DNA of 63,886 nucleotides from Akkermansiaceae bacterium (GTDB lineage Bacteria; Verrucomicrobiota; Verrucomicrobiia; Verrucomicrobiales; Akkermansiaceae): the NCBI GenBank assembly GCA_903908495.1, contig CAIVSK010000022.1, forward strand, positions 1-63,886. Direction: 5' to 3'. The notes below the pieces were generated by a model, which was not told where the DNA came from, did no database searches, and worked only from the letters and a program-made list of their open reading frames with translations. Positions 9,684 to 18,061 of this stretch are shown piece by piece. The translations under genes and the position numbers were made by a program. Within the stretch, counting starts at the first letter, position 1. Every line of letters starts with the position of its first letter.

Positions 9684-10811
9684 ATGAAGCAGCGCACACA
9701 GACCCATTGTGAGATCATTGCCGAATCCTTCGGATCGCTCTGGAGCCGGGCTATCCCCAAAGCCGGGTGGAGTGAATTTTTGTTAGGTTCAACCCCGGCG
9801 TCCGGCGCATCGCCGGCCCGATGGCTGGCGGACTTGGATGACTTTCTCGCGCAGACCGGTGCCACCCTGGTGGAACTTGATGGCTTTGGAGATGAGTTGC
9901 TCATGGATGAAATGCGGGCGGCGCTGGCGGCCTCGCCATTCGCGGCGTTTCCGGTTTCATTGATGATCAACGACAGCAACCGCGGCCCGCTGGCCGGCGG
10001 GGTGTTGGTCCGGGCGGTGCTCGGGGTGGCAGTCGAACCCGTGCTGCGTCATGGTGCCACCATCGGCTTTCGCTTTGAGGACCAAAACGCGGCCTATTGC
10101 TATCTGGGCGGGCTGGTGCCGGATGATGGCAGCCAGGATGGCGCGGGGCAGACGACCCAGGTGATGGCCTCGATCAAGGACGCGTTGCTAGATAGTGGCA
10201 TGGTGTTTCGGGATGTGGTGCGCACCTGGTATTATCTCGGCGGCATCTTGTCGTGGTATGATGACTTCAACCGCGCCCGCACCGAGTTTTTCATGAAACA
10301 TGATGTGTTTTCGCTGCGGATGCCCGCCAGCACCGGCATCGGCATTGCCAACGCCACGGGCAAACTCGTGCTCGCCAAGGTGCATGCCATGCGTCCGAAA
10401 CACGACGGCTTTGTGGTGAGCGTGGCCGGTTCTCCCTTGCAAGGCAGTGCCTATGCCTATGGCAGCGCCTTCAGCCGCGCGTTGGAATTCAGTTCGCCGG
10501 AAGGCCGGACCTTGCATATCTCCGGCAGCGCCAGCATCGACCCCGCCGGTGAGACCGAGTATGTTGGAGACATCAAGGCACAGATCCGGCGGACCCTGGA
10601 GGTGGTGGCCGCCATCCTGCAGGAGGCCGGCATGGAGTGGTCCGACGCGGTGCGCGGCATCGCTTATTTCCGCCATGCCAAGGACATGGTCCTGTGGGAG
10701 GCTGCACGCCAGTCCCTCGGCTTGCCGCTGCAAGTGGAGATTGTCGTGCATGCCGACGTGTGCCGCGACGACTTGCTGTTTGAACTCGAACTGGAAGCTG
10801 CAACTTCATGA
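9684..10811 (+). CDS. Tandem RidA/YjgF-fold protein, chorismatase-like
   Basis: A 375-residue soluble protein without a signal peptide. The C-terminal 125 residues look like a RidA domain (ISGSASIDPAGET, then a long helix and GMEWSDAVRGIAYFRHAKD). The middle (about 120-250) has a second, similar fold with KDALLDSGMVFRDVVRTWYYL. This two-part architecture resembles FkbO/Hyg5/XanB2 chorismatases, which have a YjgF-like fold and cleave chorismate to hydroxybenzoates or a dienoic acid. Whether it is a chorismatase or a RidA-type deaminase cannot be decided by eye. The 3' end overlaps the next gene by 4 bp (ATGA), so it is probably cotranscribed with the DUF1549/DUF1501 genes. No Shine-Dalgarno sequence precedes the ATG. 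Confidence 0.65.
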   Translation: MKQRTQTHCEIIAESFGSLWSRAIPKAGWSEFLLGSTPASGASPARWLADLDDFLAQTGATLVELDGFGDELLMDEMRAALAASPFAAFPVSLMINDSNRGPLAGGVLVRAVLGVAVEPVLRHGATIGFRFEDQNAAYCYLGGLVPDDGSQDGAGQTTQVMASIKDALLDSGMVFRDVVRTWYYLGGILSWYDDFNRARTEFFMKHDVFSLRMPASTGIGIANATGKLVLAKVHAMRPKHDGFVVSVAGSPLQGSAYAYGSAFSRALEFSSPEGRTLHISGSASIDPAGETEYVGDIKAQIRRTLEVVAAILQEAGMEWSDAVRGIAYFRHAKDMVLWEAARQSLGLPLQVEIVVHADVCRDDLLFELELEAATS

Positions 10812-12379
10812 AGGTCCTCGCATCGATCCTGGTGGGCTTGAGCGTGGGCTTGTCCCTTGCCGCCTCACCCCCCGCAGTTTCGATGCCGCTCGACCCGTTT
10901 GAGACCAGTTCCTTTTCGCTGCCCCCCAGCCGCATCGACGCGCTCATTTTTGCCCGCCTTGCCAAGGACGGCGTGACCCCGGCCCTGCCGTGTTCCGATG
11001 CGGTGTTCGTGCGGCGGGTGTTTCTCGATGTCATCGGCACCCTGCCCACCAGCGACGAGGTAAATGCATTTCTAACTGAAAAAGCGTCGGATAAGCGCGC
11101 CAAGTTGCTCGAGGCGCTGTTCACCCGGGATGAATTCGCCGATTTCTGGGCCCTCAAGTGGGGCGACTTGTTGCGCGTGAAGGCCGAGTTTCCCATCAAT
11201 TTGTGGCCCAATCCGGCACAGGCCTATCATCGCTTGCTGCGCACCTGCGTCCGCGATAACCTGCCGCTGGACCGCTTCGCCCGCGGCCTGCTCACCGCCG
11301 CCGGCAGCAATATGCGGGTGCCTCAAGCGAATTTCTTCCGCGCCGTGCAAAGCCGCGAGCCGCGTGCGCTTGCCGCCGCGGTTTCACTCGCGTTCATGGG
11401 TGTGCGCCAGGAATCATGGACGCCCGCCGAACTCGACTCGCTGAGCGTGTTTTTCTCCCGCGTCGGCTACAAGTCCACCAGGGAGTGGAAAGAGGAAATC
11501 GTCTTCTTCGATGAAGACAAACCCGCCGCCAAGGCCCCCGTGAAAATGCCCGACGGCCAGCTGCTGACCCTCCCGCCGGAGCGCGACCCGCGCGCCGTGT
11601 TCGCTGATTGGTTGCTCCAACCTAACAACCCGTGGTTCGCCCGCAATCTGGCCAATCGCGCCTGGTACTGGCTGCTGGGCCGCGGCCTCATCCAGGAGCC
11701 CGACGACATCCGCAAGGATAATCCGCCGTCCCATCCCGAGTTGTTGGCCTATCTGGAAAAGGAACTCGTCAGCCATGGCTACGACATGCGGCACTTGTTC
11801 CGCCTGATAGTGAACTCGCGGACCTATCAACTCTCGTGCATCCCCACCGATGCCAACCCGCGGACCCTCGAGTTGTTCGGAGCCTATCCGATCCGGCGGC
11901 TCGACGCGGAAGTGCTCATCGACGCGATTTGCGCGGTGACGGGCACCAGCGAGACGTATTCCAGCGTGATTCCGGAACCCTTCACCTTCCTGCCCGAGGG
12001 ATCCCGCGCCATCGGCCTGCCCGATGGCAGCATCAGCAGCTCGTTCCTCGAGTTGTTCGGCCGGCCGTCGCGCGATTCCGGCCTGGAGGCCGAACGCAAC
12101 TCGAGCCCCAGCCCGGCGCAACGCCGGCATTTCCTCAATTCCTCGCAGATCCGCGGCAAGATCGAACAAAGCTCCATCCTGCGCAAACTGCTGCGCAACG
12201 GCGGCGCGCCCAACAATATTGCCAACCAACTCTACACCGCCATCCTGTGCCGGCCGCCCACCGCCGGGGAGGTGACCCTGGTCCGCGAAACCCTCAGCGC
12301 CGCGCCTAACCGCAAGGAGGCGCTCATCGATCTAACCTGGGCTCTGCTCAACACCAGTGAATTCCTATGTCGTCACTAA
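10808..12379 (+). CDS. DUF1549/DUF1553 secreted protein
   Basis: A 523-residue exported protein with signal peptide MKVLASILVGLSVGLSLAAS. Residues about 35-190 match DUF1549 (RIDALIFARL, FVRRVFLDVIGTLPTSDEV, then FADFWALKWGDLLR). Residues about 255-500 match DUF1553 (WFARNLANRAWYWLLGRGLI, PSHPELLAYLEKELV, YQLS). These families are abundant in Planctomycetes and Verrucomicrobia, usually beside a DUF1501 gene, as here. This copy is short because the N-terminal cytochrome c-like PSCyt1 domain common in the family is missing. Its biochemical role is unknown. It overlaps the preceding gene by 4 bp and the following gene by 13 bp. Confidence 0.88.
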   Translation: MKVLASILVGLSVGLSLAASPPAVSMPLDPFETSSFSLPPSRIDALIFARLAKDGVTPALPCSDAVFVRRVFLDVIGTLPTSDEVNAFLTEKASDKRAKLLEALFTRDEFADFWALKWGDLLRVKAEFPINLWPNPAQAYHRLLRTCVRDNLPLDRFARGLLTAAGSNMRVPQANFFRAVQSREPRALAAAVSLAFMGVRQESWTPAELDSLSVFFSRVGYKSTREWKEEIVFFDEDKPAAKAPVKMPDGQLLTLPPERDPRAVFADWLLQPNNPWFARNLANRAWYWLLGRGLIQEPDDIRKDNPPSHPELLAYLEKELVSHGYDMRHLFRLIVNSRTYQLSCIPTDANPRTLELFGAYPIRRLDAEVLIDAICAVTGTSETYSSVIPEPFTFLPEGSRAIGLPDGSISSSFLELFGRPSRDSGLEAERNSSPSPAQRRHFLNSSQIRGKIEQSSILRKLLRNGGAPNNIANQLYTAILCRPPTAGEVTLVRETLSAAPNRKEALIDLTWALLNTSEFLCRH

Positions 12380-13767
12380 TTCCGTCCTGCAACGATCCAT
12401 CTGCGCCCGCACCGGACAGCCATCGGCCGGGGGCGTCCATGTCGCGCCGCTTCGCCCTGCAACTCGCTCTCGGCGGCTCCGCGAGCATTATTTGTTCCAA
12501 TCAACCGCTGTTTGCGGCCGGCGGCTCGGTTCCCACCGGCAAACCGCTGCCATCCCCGGCGCGCGCCAAATCAGTGATCCAAATCTGGATGTGGGGCGGC
12601 CCCTGCCACCTCGATACTTTTGATCCCAAGCCCGAGGCCGGTGCCGACTACTGCGGGGCGTTTGCCAAGCCCCTTGATACCAAGGTCGCGGGGATGCGCA
12701 TCAACGAGCTGTTGCCGATGTTGGCCGCCCAGGCCGACAAATACGCGATCCTGCGCGGCATGACCCACGGCATCAATGCCCATGAAACCGCCTCCTATGT
12801 GATGCAAACCGGCCACCCCGAGGGCGGCCGCATCGTCTATCCGTCAGTTGGGGCGGTCGCCTCCCTGTTCAAAGGGGTCGCCGCCGGCTACAAAGGCCAA
12901 ATCCCGCCCTACATCGTCCTAACCGAACCGCAGGGGCGTTTCGCCGAGGAAGGTTTCCTGGGCTCGCGCTACAAGCCGTTCGCCACCGGCGGCAATCCGG
13001 CCAAGACCCCCTTTGCCGTTGAAGGCATCGTCGCGGAGGGGTTCACCGAGGAACACCAGCGCGCACGCCGCGAATTGCTCCACCGCATGGATACCCTCGC
13101 CAACGCCGTGCCCAAGCACCCGGCCATCGCCGCGATGCGCCACGCCGAGGAGGAAGCCTATGACCTGATTCTGGGTGATGGCGCCAAGACCTTCGATCTC
13201 AACAAGGAAAGCCCGGAACTGCGCGATAAGTACGGCCGCAGCTCGTTCGGCCAAACCTGCCTGATGGCGCGGCGCTTGGTGGAACTCGGCGTGCCATATA
13301 TCACTATCAACTACAAGGGCTGGGACACCCACAAACAACATTTCCAGATCATGCGGCGCCAACTCCCGGAAATGGACAAGGGCGTGGGCACCCTCATCGA
13401 GGACCTGTCCGACCGCGGCTTGCTGGATAGCACCATCGTGTGGTGGGGCGGCGAATTCGGCCGCACCCCCAAGGTCCTGAACGAATCGCCGTGGAATGGC
13501 GGCCGCAACCACCACGGCCAGGCATTCTGCCACATGGTCGCCGGCGGCGGCTTCAAGGGCGGTCAGGTCGTCGGTGCCACTGACGCCCGCGGCGAGGAGG
13601 TGACCGCACGTCCGATCTATCCGTGGGATCTGGTCGGCAGCATCTATCAACTCATGGGGATCGATACCGAGGCGACCCTGCCGCATCCGCTCGGCCTCAC
13701 CGCCCGCGTCATCCCCGGCAAGGATGAGAAACTCAAGAGCGGCGGCCGGTTGGTGGAAATCATGTGA
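12367..13767 (+). CDS. DUF1501 family protein, Tat-type signal
   Basis: A 466-residue member of DUF1501, which has an alkaline phosphatase/sulfatase-like fold. The family signature is clear: IWMWGGPCHLDTFDPKPEAG, then NELLPMLA, GMTHGINAHETASY, and WWGGEFGRTPKV followed by GRNHHGQAFC. The N-terminus has twin arginines ahead of a hydrophobic run (MSRRFALQLALGG), suggesting Tat export. I use the start at 12367, which overlaps the DUF1549 stop and gives the short pre-RR leader usual in this family. ATG 12439, directly before SRRFA, is a reasonable alternative. It pairs with the preceding gene in one transcription unit; substrate unknown. Confidence 0.87.
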   Translation: MSSLIPSCNDPSAPAPDSHRPGASMSRRFALQLALGGSASIICSNQPLFAAGGSVPTGKPLPSPARAKSVIQIWMWGGPCHLDTFDPKPEAGADYCGAFAKPLDTKVAGMRINELLPMLAAQADKYAILRGMTHGINAHETASYVMQTGHPEGGRIVYPSVGAVASLFKGVAAGYKGQIPPYIVLTEPQGRFAEEGFLGSRYKPFATGGNPAKTPFAVEGIVAEGFTEEHQRARRELLHRMDTLANAVPKHPAIAAMRHAEEEAYDLILGDGAKTFDLNKESPELRDKYGRSSFGQTCLMARRLVELGVPYITINYKGWDTHKQHFQIMRRQLPEMDKGVGTLIEDLSDRGLLDSTIVWWGGEFGRTPKVLNESPWNGGRNHHGQAFCHMVAGGGFKGGQVVGATDARGEEVTARPIYPWDLVGSIYQLMGIDTEATLPHPLGLTARVIPGKDEKLKSGGRLVEIM

Positions 13768-13900
13768 GGCTGCTGGCCATCTCCTAACGGAAAACTTGAA
13801 CCCCTGATTTCATGCCATCACTGATACCACTGAAAGAATCGGGCGATTTTCCTGGAATGGAAAATGGAATGGGTTGCAGTGGCGCTTTTTTACCGCGGAA

Positions 13901-14061
13901 TTCACGGATTGAAGAGGACTTCGACGTGAGCTCAGTCGAACGATTGCACGGATAAGATGGTCCTGATCTATCAAGTCTCAGACTCACTTAAATGGTGAAT
14001 GCCAAAAAATTCATAACTCTTTCTTCATCCGTGTATTCCGTGAAATCCGTGGTTTCTAATT
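13901..14061 (+). repeat. Dispersed intergenic repeat, copy A
   Basis: This stretch matches copy B (58167-58313) along most of its length: a left end with CACGGATTGAAGAGGA, a middle CTATCAAGTCTCAG, then GAATGCCA, AAATTCATAACTC, and a right end of three near-identical 10-11 bp units of the form ATTCCGTG ending ATCCGTGGTTTCTA. The left CACGGAT and right ATCCGTG are inverted relative to each other. Copy A carries extra bases near 13920-13945. It lies directly before the PPC-domain gene. The 13768-13900 part of the gap shows nothing recognisable. Confidence 0.8.
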
Positions 14062-14075
14062 TTCTATCCAGGCTC

Positions 14076-16349
14076 ATGCCTGCCGGCATCTGCCTGCTGC
14101 TGGCGCTGCCCGCGTTTTCCCAACAACGGGCCGGTGGCCTGCCCACTCCCGTCATCGGTTACGCATTGCCGGCCGGCGGCCGCCAGGGCACACGGTTTGA
14201 GGTCACCGTCGGCGGCGCTAATCTAACTGGAGCCACCGCGGCGCTGATCTCCGGGGGCGGCGCGAGCGCCGAGGTGCTCAAACTCTTCAAGCCGCTCAAC
14301 AACGCCCGCGAAAAGGCCATCCGCGAGCTGGTGCAAGCGGAACGCGAGAAAATGAAGACCGAAAAACGCCAGCCCGGCACCGTCCGCGAGGACGACTTGC
14401 TCAGCCAAATCGCGCGCAAAGCCGGCATCTCCGCCGACGAGTTGGCCGCCTTTCGCGAGTCGGTCAAGCAAAAGCGCGACCCCAAACATCAACTCAATCC
14501 GCAGCTCGTCGAACGCGCCACCCTCCGCGTCACGCTGGCCCCCGACGCCCTGCCCGGCAATCGCGAAATCCGCCTGCTCACCCCCACCGGCCTATCCAAT
14601 CCGATGACGTTTCAGGTCGGTGTGTTGCCCGAGGTGCTGGAATCCGAGCCGAACGACAGCCCCGAGCTGGCGGCGGTCGCCCCCGTCACCCTGCCGGTGG
14701 TCATCAACGGGCGGATCCTTCCCGGCGACGTGGATTGCTTCGCGTTTGATGCTCGCAAGGGCATGGATCTAACTATTTCGGTGGCGGCCCGCGAGCTCAT
14801 TCCCTATCTGGCAGACGCGGTGCCGGGCTGGTTCCAGGCCAATATCACCCTGCTCGATCCCAAGGGCCACGAGGTCGCCTTCAGCGATGACTTCGGTTAC
14901 CGGCCCGACCCGTTGCTGTGTGTGACGATTCCGGCCGACGGCCACTACACGCTGCGCATCCGCGATTCGATCTGCCGCGGCCGCGAGGACTTCGTCTATC
15001 GCATCAGCGCAGGGGAAATCCCGTGCCTCACAGAGCAATTCCCCGCCGGCGGCCAGATCAACACCCACGTCGACGTGCGGGTGGCCGGGTGGAATTTACC
15101 AGAGCGCAAATTGCCCGTGGATGCGGGGGACACGCCCGGCTTGCGCAATATCGGCCTGCACGCGCCGGCCATCGGATTCGTCCAGTTCGAGGCCGGCCGC
15201 TTCCCTGAGTTTACCGAACCGGCGGCTGACGCCAAGCCGCCAACTCCATTTGAGCCGCGCTTCCCCTGCACTATCAACGCGGTCATCAGCAAACCCGGCG
15301 AGCACGATGTCTTCTCGCTGCACTTGCCGGCCGGCGGCGAGGTGGTGGCGGAAATCCGCGCCCGCAGGCTCGGATCGCCCCTGGACTCCATGCTGCGGGT
15401 CACCGATGCCGAGGGCAAACTCATCGCGTCTAACGATGATCACGACGATCCTTCCGCCGGCTTGGAAACCCATCACGCCGATTCGCGCGCAGCCTTCACC
15501 CCGCCGCATGACGGGGTCTATCAATTCCATGTGTCCGACACCCAGGGCAAGGGCAGCCCGGCGCATGCTTACCGGCTGACCATCGCCCCGCCGCAGCCCG
15601 ATTTCAAGGTGCGCATCGTGCCGTCGTGTCTGAATGGGCGCGCCGGATCGATGGTGCCGGTCACCGCGCAGGTGCTGCGGCTTGACGGCTTCAGCGGCGA
15701 GATCACATTGGCGTTGAAGGACGCGCCGCCGGGCTTCGAGCTGGTGGGTGGCAAAGTGCCCGCCGGCACTGATTCATTGCGCTTGACCTTGAAATTGCCT
15801 GACGAGGCATCCCGCGCGCCGGTGGCGCTGGCGATTGAGGCTCGCGCCCGGGTTGGCAGCGACGAGGTCGTGCGCCAGGCGGTGCCCGCCGAGGACCGGA
15901 TGCAGGCATTTTTCTACCGCCATCTGGTGCCCGCCGCAGAGTTGTTAGCTTGTGTGCTGCCTCGGCCGCAGGGAACCAAACGCAGCCCGGCCACCCTCGC
16001 CGGCGTCGAACGGTTTCGCGCGGCATGCGCGGCGGGAGTGGCCATTCCCGCCGGTGGCAGCGCCACCCTCAGCTTGCCGGGACTCGGTGCCATTGCCGCC
16101 AATCGTCCGCTGAAGTTTGCTCTCAACGCGCCGCCGCCGGGCATCACCCTGGAAACCCAACCCAACGGCAATGCCGTCGATTTCATTTTCCGGGCCGATG
16201 CCGCCAAGACCAAACCCGGTCCGCTCGGCAACCTGATTGTGAGCGTGTTCACCGAGTTTCAGCCGCGCGCGGTGGACGGAAAGCCGGCAAAACCCGCCCA
16301 ATCCGTCCTCGCTGCCACCCTCCCGCCCATTCCTAGCAAGGTGAAGTGA
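14076..16349 (+). CDS. Secreted PPC-domain (bacterial pre-peptidase C-terminal) protein
   Basis: A 757-residue exported protein. I start at ATG 14076, which opens a signal peptide (MPAGICLLLALPAFSQQ); the earlier in-frame ATG at 13992 lies inside a repeat element. Two PPC-like beta-sandwich regions are visible. One follows LPEVLESEPNDSPELA (about 185-320), and the other begins SKPGEHDVFSLHLPAGGEV and runs to SNDDHDDPSAG and GVYQFHVSDTQGKG (about 400-500). The N-terminal part has an IPT-like start (GYALPAGGRQGTRFEV) and a charged helix. Such proteins are common beside DUF1501 genes in Planctomycetes and Verrucomicrobia. No peptidase domain is present. The 3' end overlaps the convergent VOC gene by 17 bp. 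Confidence 0.8.
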   Translation: MPAGICLLLALPAFSQQRAGGLPTPVIGYALPAGGRQGTRFEVTVGGANLTGATAALISGGGASAEVLKLFKPLNNAREKAIRELVQAEREKMKTEKRQPGTVREDDLLSQIARKAGISADELAAFRESVKQKRDPKHQLNPQLVERATLRVTLAPDALPGNREIRLLTPTGLSNPMTFQVGVLPEVLESEPNDSPELAAVAPVTLPVVINGRILPGDVDCFAFDARKGMDLTISVAARELIPYLADAVPGWFQANITLLDPKGHEVAFSDDFGYRPDPLLCVTIPADGHYTLRIRDSICRGREDFVYRISAGEIPCLTEQFPAGGQINTHVDVRVAGWNLPERKLPVDAGDTPGLRNIGLHAPAIGFVQFEAGRFPEFTEPAADAKPPTPFEPRFPCTINAVISKPGEHDVFSLHLPAGGEVVAEIRARRLGSPLDSMLRVTDAEGKLIASNDDHDDPSAGLETHHADSRAAFTPPHDGVYQFHVSDTQGKGSPAHAYRLTIAPPQPDFKVRIVPSCLNGRAGSMVPVTAQVLRLDGFSGEITLALKDAPPGFELVGGKVPAGTDSLRLTLKLPDEASRAPVALAIEARARVGSDEVVRQAVPAEDRMQAFFYRHLVPAAELLACVLPRPQGTKRSPATLAGVERFRAACAAGVAIPAGGSATLSLPGLGAIAANRPLKFALNAPPPGITLETQPNGNAVDFIFRADAAKTKPGPLGNLIVSVFTEFQPRAVDGKPAKPAQSVLAATLPPIPSKVK

Positions 16350-16755
16350 GGGCCGGGCGCATGCCGGCGGACCTCTCATACAACTCAATCGGCAACCCGT
16401 CGGGATCGGCGAAGAACGTATAGGATTTGCCGGTCAACTCGTCAACGCGCAGCGGCTCGACCGATATCCCCTGTGCGGTCAGCTCGTCAATCGATGCCAC
16501 AATGTCAGGAACCTCAAATGCCAGGTGACGCAGCCCGCAAGCCTCGGGGTATGACAGCCGGGCAGGAGGATTGGGAAATGAGAACAGCTCGATTTGGCCG
16601 CCTCCCGGGATGGCGAGGTCCAGCTTGAATGAATCGCGCTGGGAACGAAACGTTTCAGCGACGACGGCAAGGCCGAGCACTTGGGTGTAGAAATGCTTCG
16701 AGCGCGCATAGTCAGAACAAATAATCGCGGCGTGATGGAATCCAACGATGTTCAT
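16333..16755 (-). CDS. VOC family protein, YaeR/glyoxalase-like
   Basis: A 140-residue single-domain vicinal-oxygen-chelate protein. It aligns by eye along its whole length with E. coli YaeR: FHHAAIICSDYARSKHFYTQ, then RDSFKLDLA, IELFSFPNPP, EACGLRHLAFEV, and FFADPDGLPIELYE. The metal-ligand positions typical of the fold (His near residue 8, Glu in IELFSF, His in RHLAF, Glu in IELYE) are present. The YaeR substrate is not established; glyoxalase I activity should not be assumed. Its ATG overlaps the thiD stop by 4 bp, so it is cotranscribed with thiD. It ends convergently with the PPC-domain gene. Confidence 0.85.
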   Translation of the reverse strand: MNIVGFHHAAIICSDYARSKHFYTQVLGLAVVAETFRSQRDSFKLDLAIPGGGQIELFSFPNPPARLSYPEACGLRHLAFEVPDIVASIDELTAQGISVEPLRVDELTGKSYTFFADPDGLPIELYERSAGMRPALTSPC

Positions 16756-17591
16756 GCTGGTGCTTGTGTGAGGGTTGCGGGGGTTTGCGGGGTCGTGCCC
16801 TGGTTGAGGGCGTGCAGCGAGCCGCCGGCCGGGGAGGGGAATGAGTAGGAATGCCGCAGGCACTCGCCCAGATAGGCCTTGGCGGCCGCCACTGCGGCCG
16901 GCAGGCTGTCGCCGAGGGCGAGTCGGGCGGTGACGGCGGCCGCGAGGGTGCAGCCGGTGCCATGCGAGGCGGCCACCGCCAGGCGCGGCGCCGAGAATTG
17001 AAACACTTCGCCGTCCGCGACTAATAGATCGAGGCAATCCAGCCCTGGGAGGTGGCCGCCCTTCAACAAAATGTTGGTGCCGAACAATTCCGCCAGGCGG
17101 CGCGCGGCGGGGGCGACGGCGGCTTGGTTGGGGATGGTGGCGCCGAGGAGGGCCTCGGCCTCGGGCAGGTTGGGGGTGATCAGACATGCCAGGGGCAGCA
17201 GGTGCTCGCGATAGGCGCTGATGGCGTCGGCTTCGAGCAAGGACGCGCCGGTGGAGGCGATCATCACCGGATCGACCACCAGCATGAGTTGCGGCCGGTC
17301 CGCCAGCAATTCCGCCACCGCCCGCACATGGCTGGCGGCAAACAGCATGCCGGTCTTGACCGCCGCCACCGGAAAGGAGTCCAACATCAGCGCCAGTTGG
17401 TCGCGCAACATCTCCAGCGGCACCGGGTGCACGCCGCGCACTATGTTGGCGGTCTCCGAGACGACGCAGGTCACCACGGTGAGGCCATGGACGCCGAAGT
17501 GCTGGAAGGTTTTCAAGTCCGCCTGCAGGCCCGCCCCGGCGGAGCAATCCGAGCCTGCAATCGTTAATGCCACTGGCGGAGCGCTTGTCAT
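16752..17591 (-). CDS. thiD: Hydroxymethylpyrimidine/phosphomethylpyrimidine kinase
   Basis: ThiD phosphorylates the pyrimidine precursor of thiamine twice (HMP to HMP-PP) in the cytoplasm. The 279-residue protein shows the ribokinase-fold signatures in order: ALTIAGSDCSAGAGLQADLK at the N-terminus, AVKTGMLF, the VDPVM motif, TPNLPEAEALLG, LLKGGHL, and the anion-hole/catalytic SHGTGCTLAAAV. Length is slightly above the usual 260-270 owing to a C-terminal tail. AAGAG lies a few bases before the ATG and may be a ribosome binding site. It is divergent from the ApaG gene across about 80 bp, and overlaps the VOC gene downstream. No other thiamine gene is nearby, and no TPP riboswitch was seen. Confidence 0.93.
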   Translation of the reverse strand: MTSAPPVALTIAGSDCSAGAGLQADLKTFQHFGVHGLTVVTCVVSETANIVRGVHPVPLEMLRDQLALMLDSFPVAAVKTGMLFAASHVRAVAELLADRPQLMLVVDPVMIASTGASLLEADAISAYREHLLPLACLITPNLPEAEALLGATIPNQAAVAPAARRLAELFGTNILLKGGHLPGLDCLDLLVADGEVFQFSAPRLAVAASHGTGCTLAAAVTARLALGDSLPAAVAAAKAYLGECLRHSYSFPSPAGGSLHALNQGTTPQTPATLTQAPA

Positions 17592-17674
17592 GGACTCTTC
17601 ATAGCGGGGCGGCGGGCGAGTGCCAGCGAATTTTCGTGCTTGGCAGGGGCGGCATCAGGCCGAAGCATGCCGCC

Positions 17675-18061
17675 ATGGCAGGACCGCTCCGCGAATTTGA
17701 AGACCTCCACGTCAGCGTGGACGATGTGATCTACATGCCAGGGCTGGAGGCCAGCCCGGAAAAGCCGCACCCGTTTGTCTATTTCATATCCATCCACAAT
17801 GATTCCGCCGTTGCGGTGACGATCCGCGGCCGCAAGTGGGTGGTCCACGAGGACGCCGGCGAGATCATCGTGGTGGAAGGCTCCGGCGTGGTCGGCCAAA
17901 ACCCGGTCATCAACCCCGGCGAGCACTTTTCCTATAACAGCTATCACGTGGTGGCCCGCTCGGCCCGGGTCAGCGGGGCGTTCTTCGGCGAAACCGCCGG
18001 CGGCGAGTGGATTTTCGCCCGCATCCCGGAATTCCGGCTGGAGGTCCCGCAGGGGGCCTAG
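17675..18061 (+). CDS. apaG: ApaG-domain protein
   Basis: A 128-residue cytoplasmic protein made almost wholly of one ApaG domain (fibronectin III-like fold): HPFVYFISIHNDSAVAVTIR, RKWVVHEDAGEIIVVEGSGV, VGQNPVINPGEHFSYNSYHV, then GAFFGE. In Proteobacteria ApaG is linked genetically to Co2+/Mg2+ efflux; its molecular function is not settled. I chose ATG 17675 because the alternative at 17567 would overlap the divergent thiD start and adds sequence unlike the family. Its stop overlaps the stop of the convergent metallophosphoesterase gene by 4 bp. Confidence 0.88.
   Translation: MAGPLREFEDLHVSVDDVIYMPGLEASPEKPHPFVYFISIHNDSAVAVTIRGRKWVVHEDAGEIIVVEGSGVVGQNPVINPGEHFSYNSYHVVARSARVSGAFFGETAGGEWIFARIPEFRLEVPQGA

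Noticed and set aside
9775..9805. Possible tRNA T-arm (GGTTCAACCCC)
   Set aside because: It lies inside the RidA-like coding region and no acceptor or anticodon stem can be built around it.
11414..12229. Minus-strand open frame opposite the DUF1549/DUF1553 gene
   Set aside because: Antisense shadow with no domain; the plus-strand protein has clear family motifs.
13992..14075. Upstream in-frame start of the PPC-domain protein
   Set aside because: The extra residues are encoded by the dispersed intergenic repeat and precede a clean signal peptide at 14076.
17592..17674. TPP riboswitch for thiD
   Set aside because: The short leader contains no THI-box-like CTGAGA or similar conserved core on the relevant strand.
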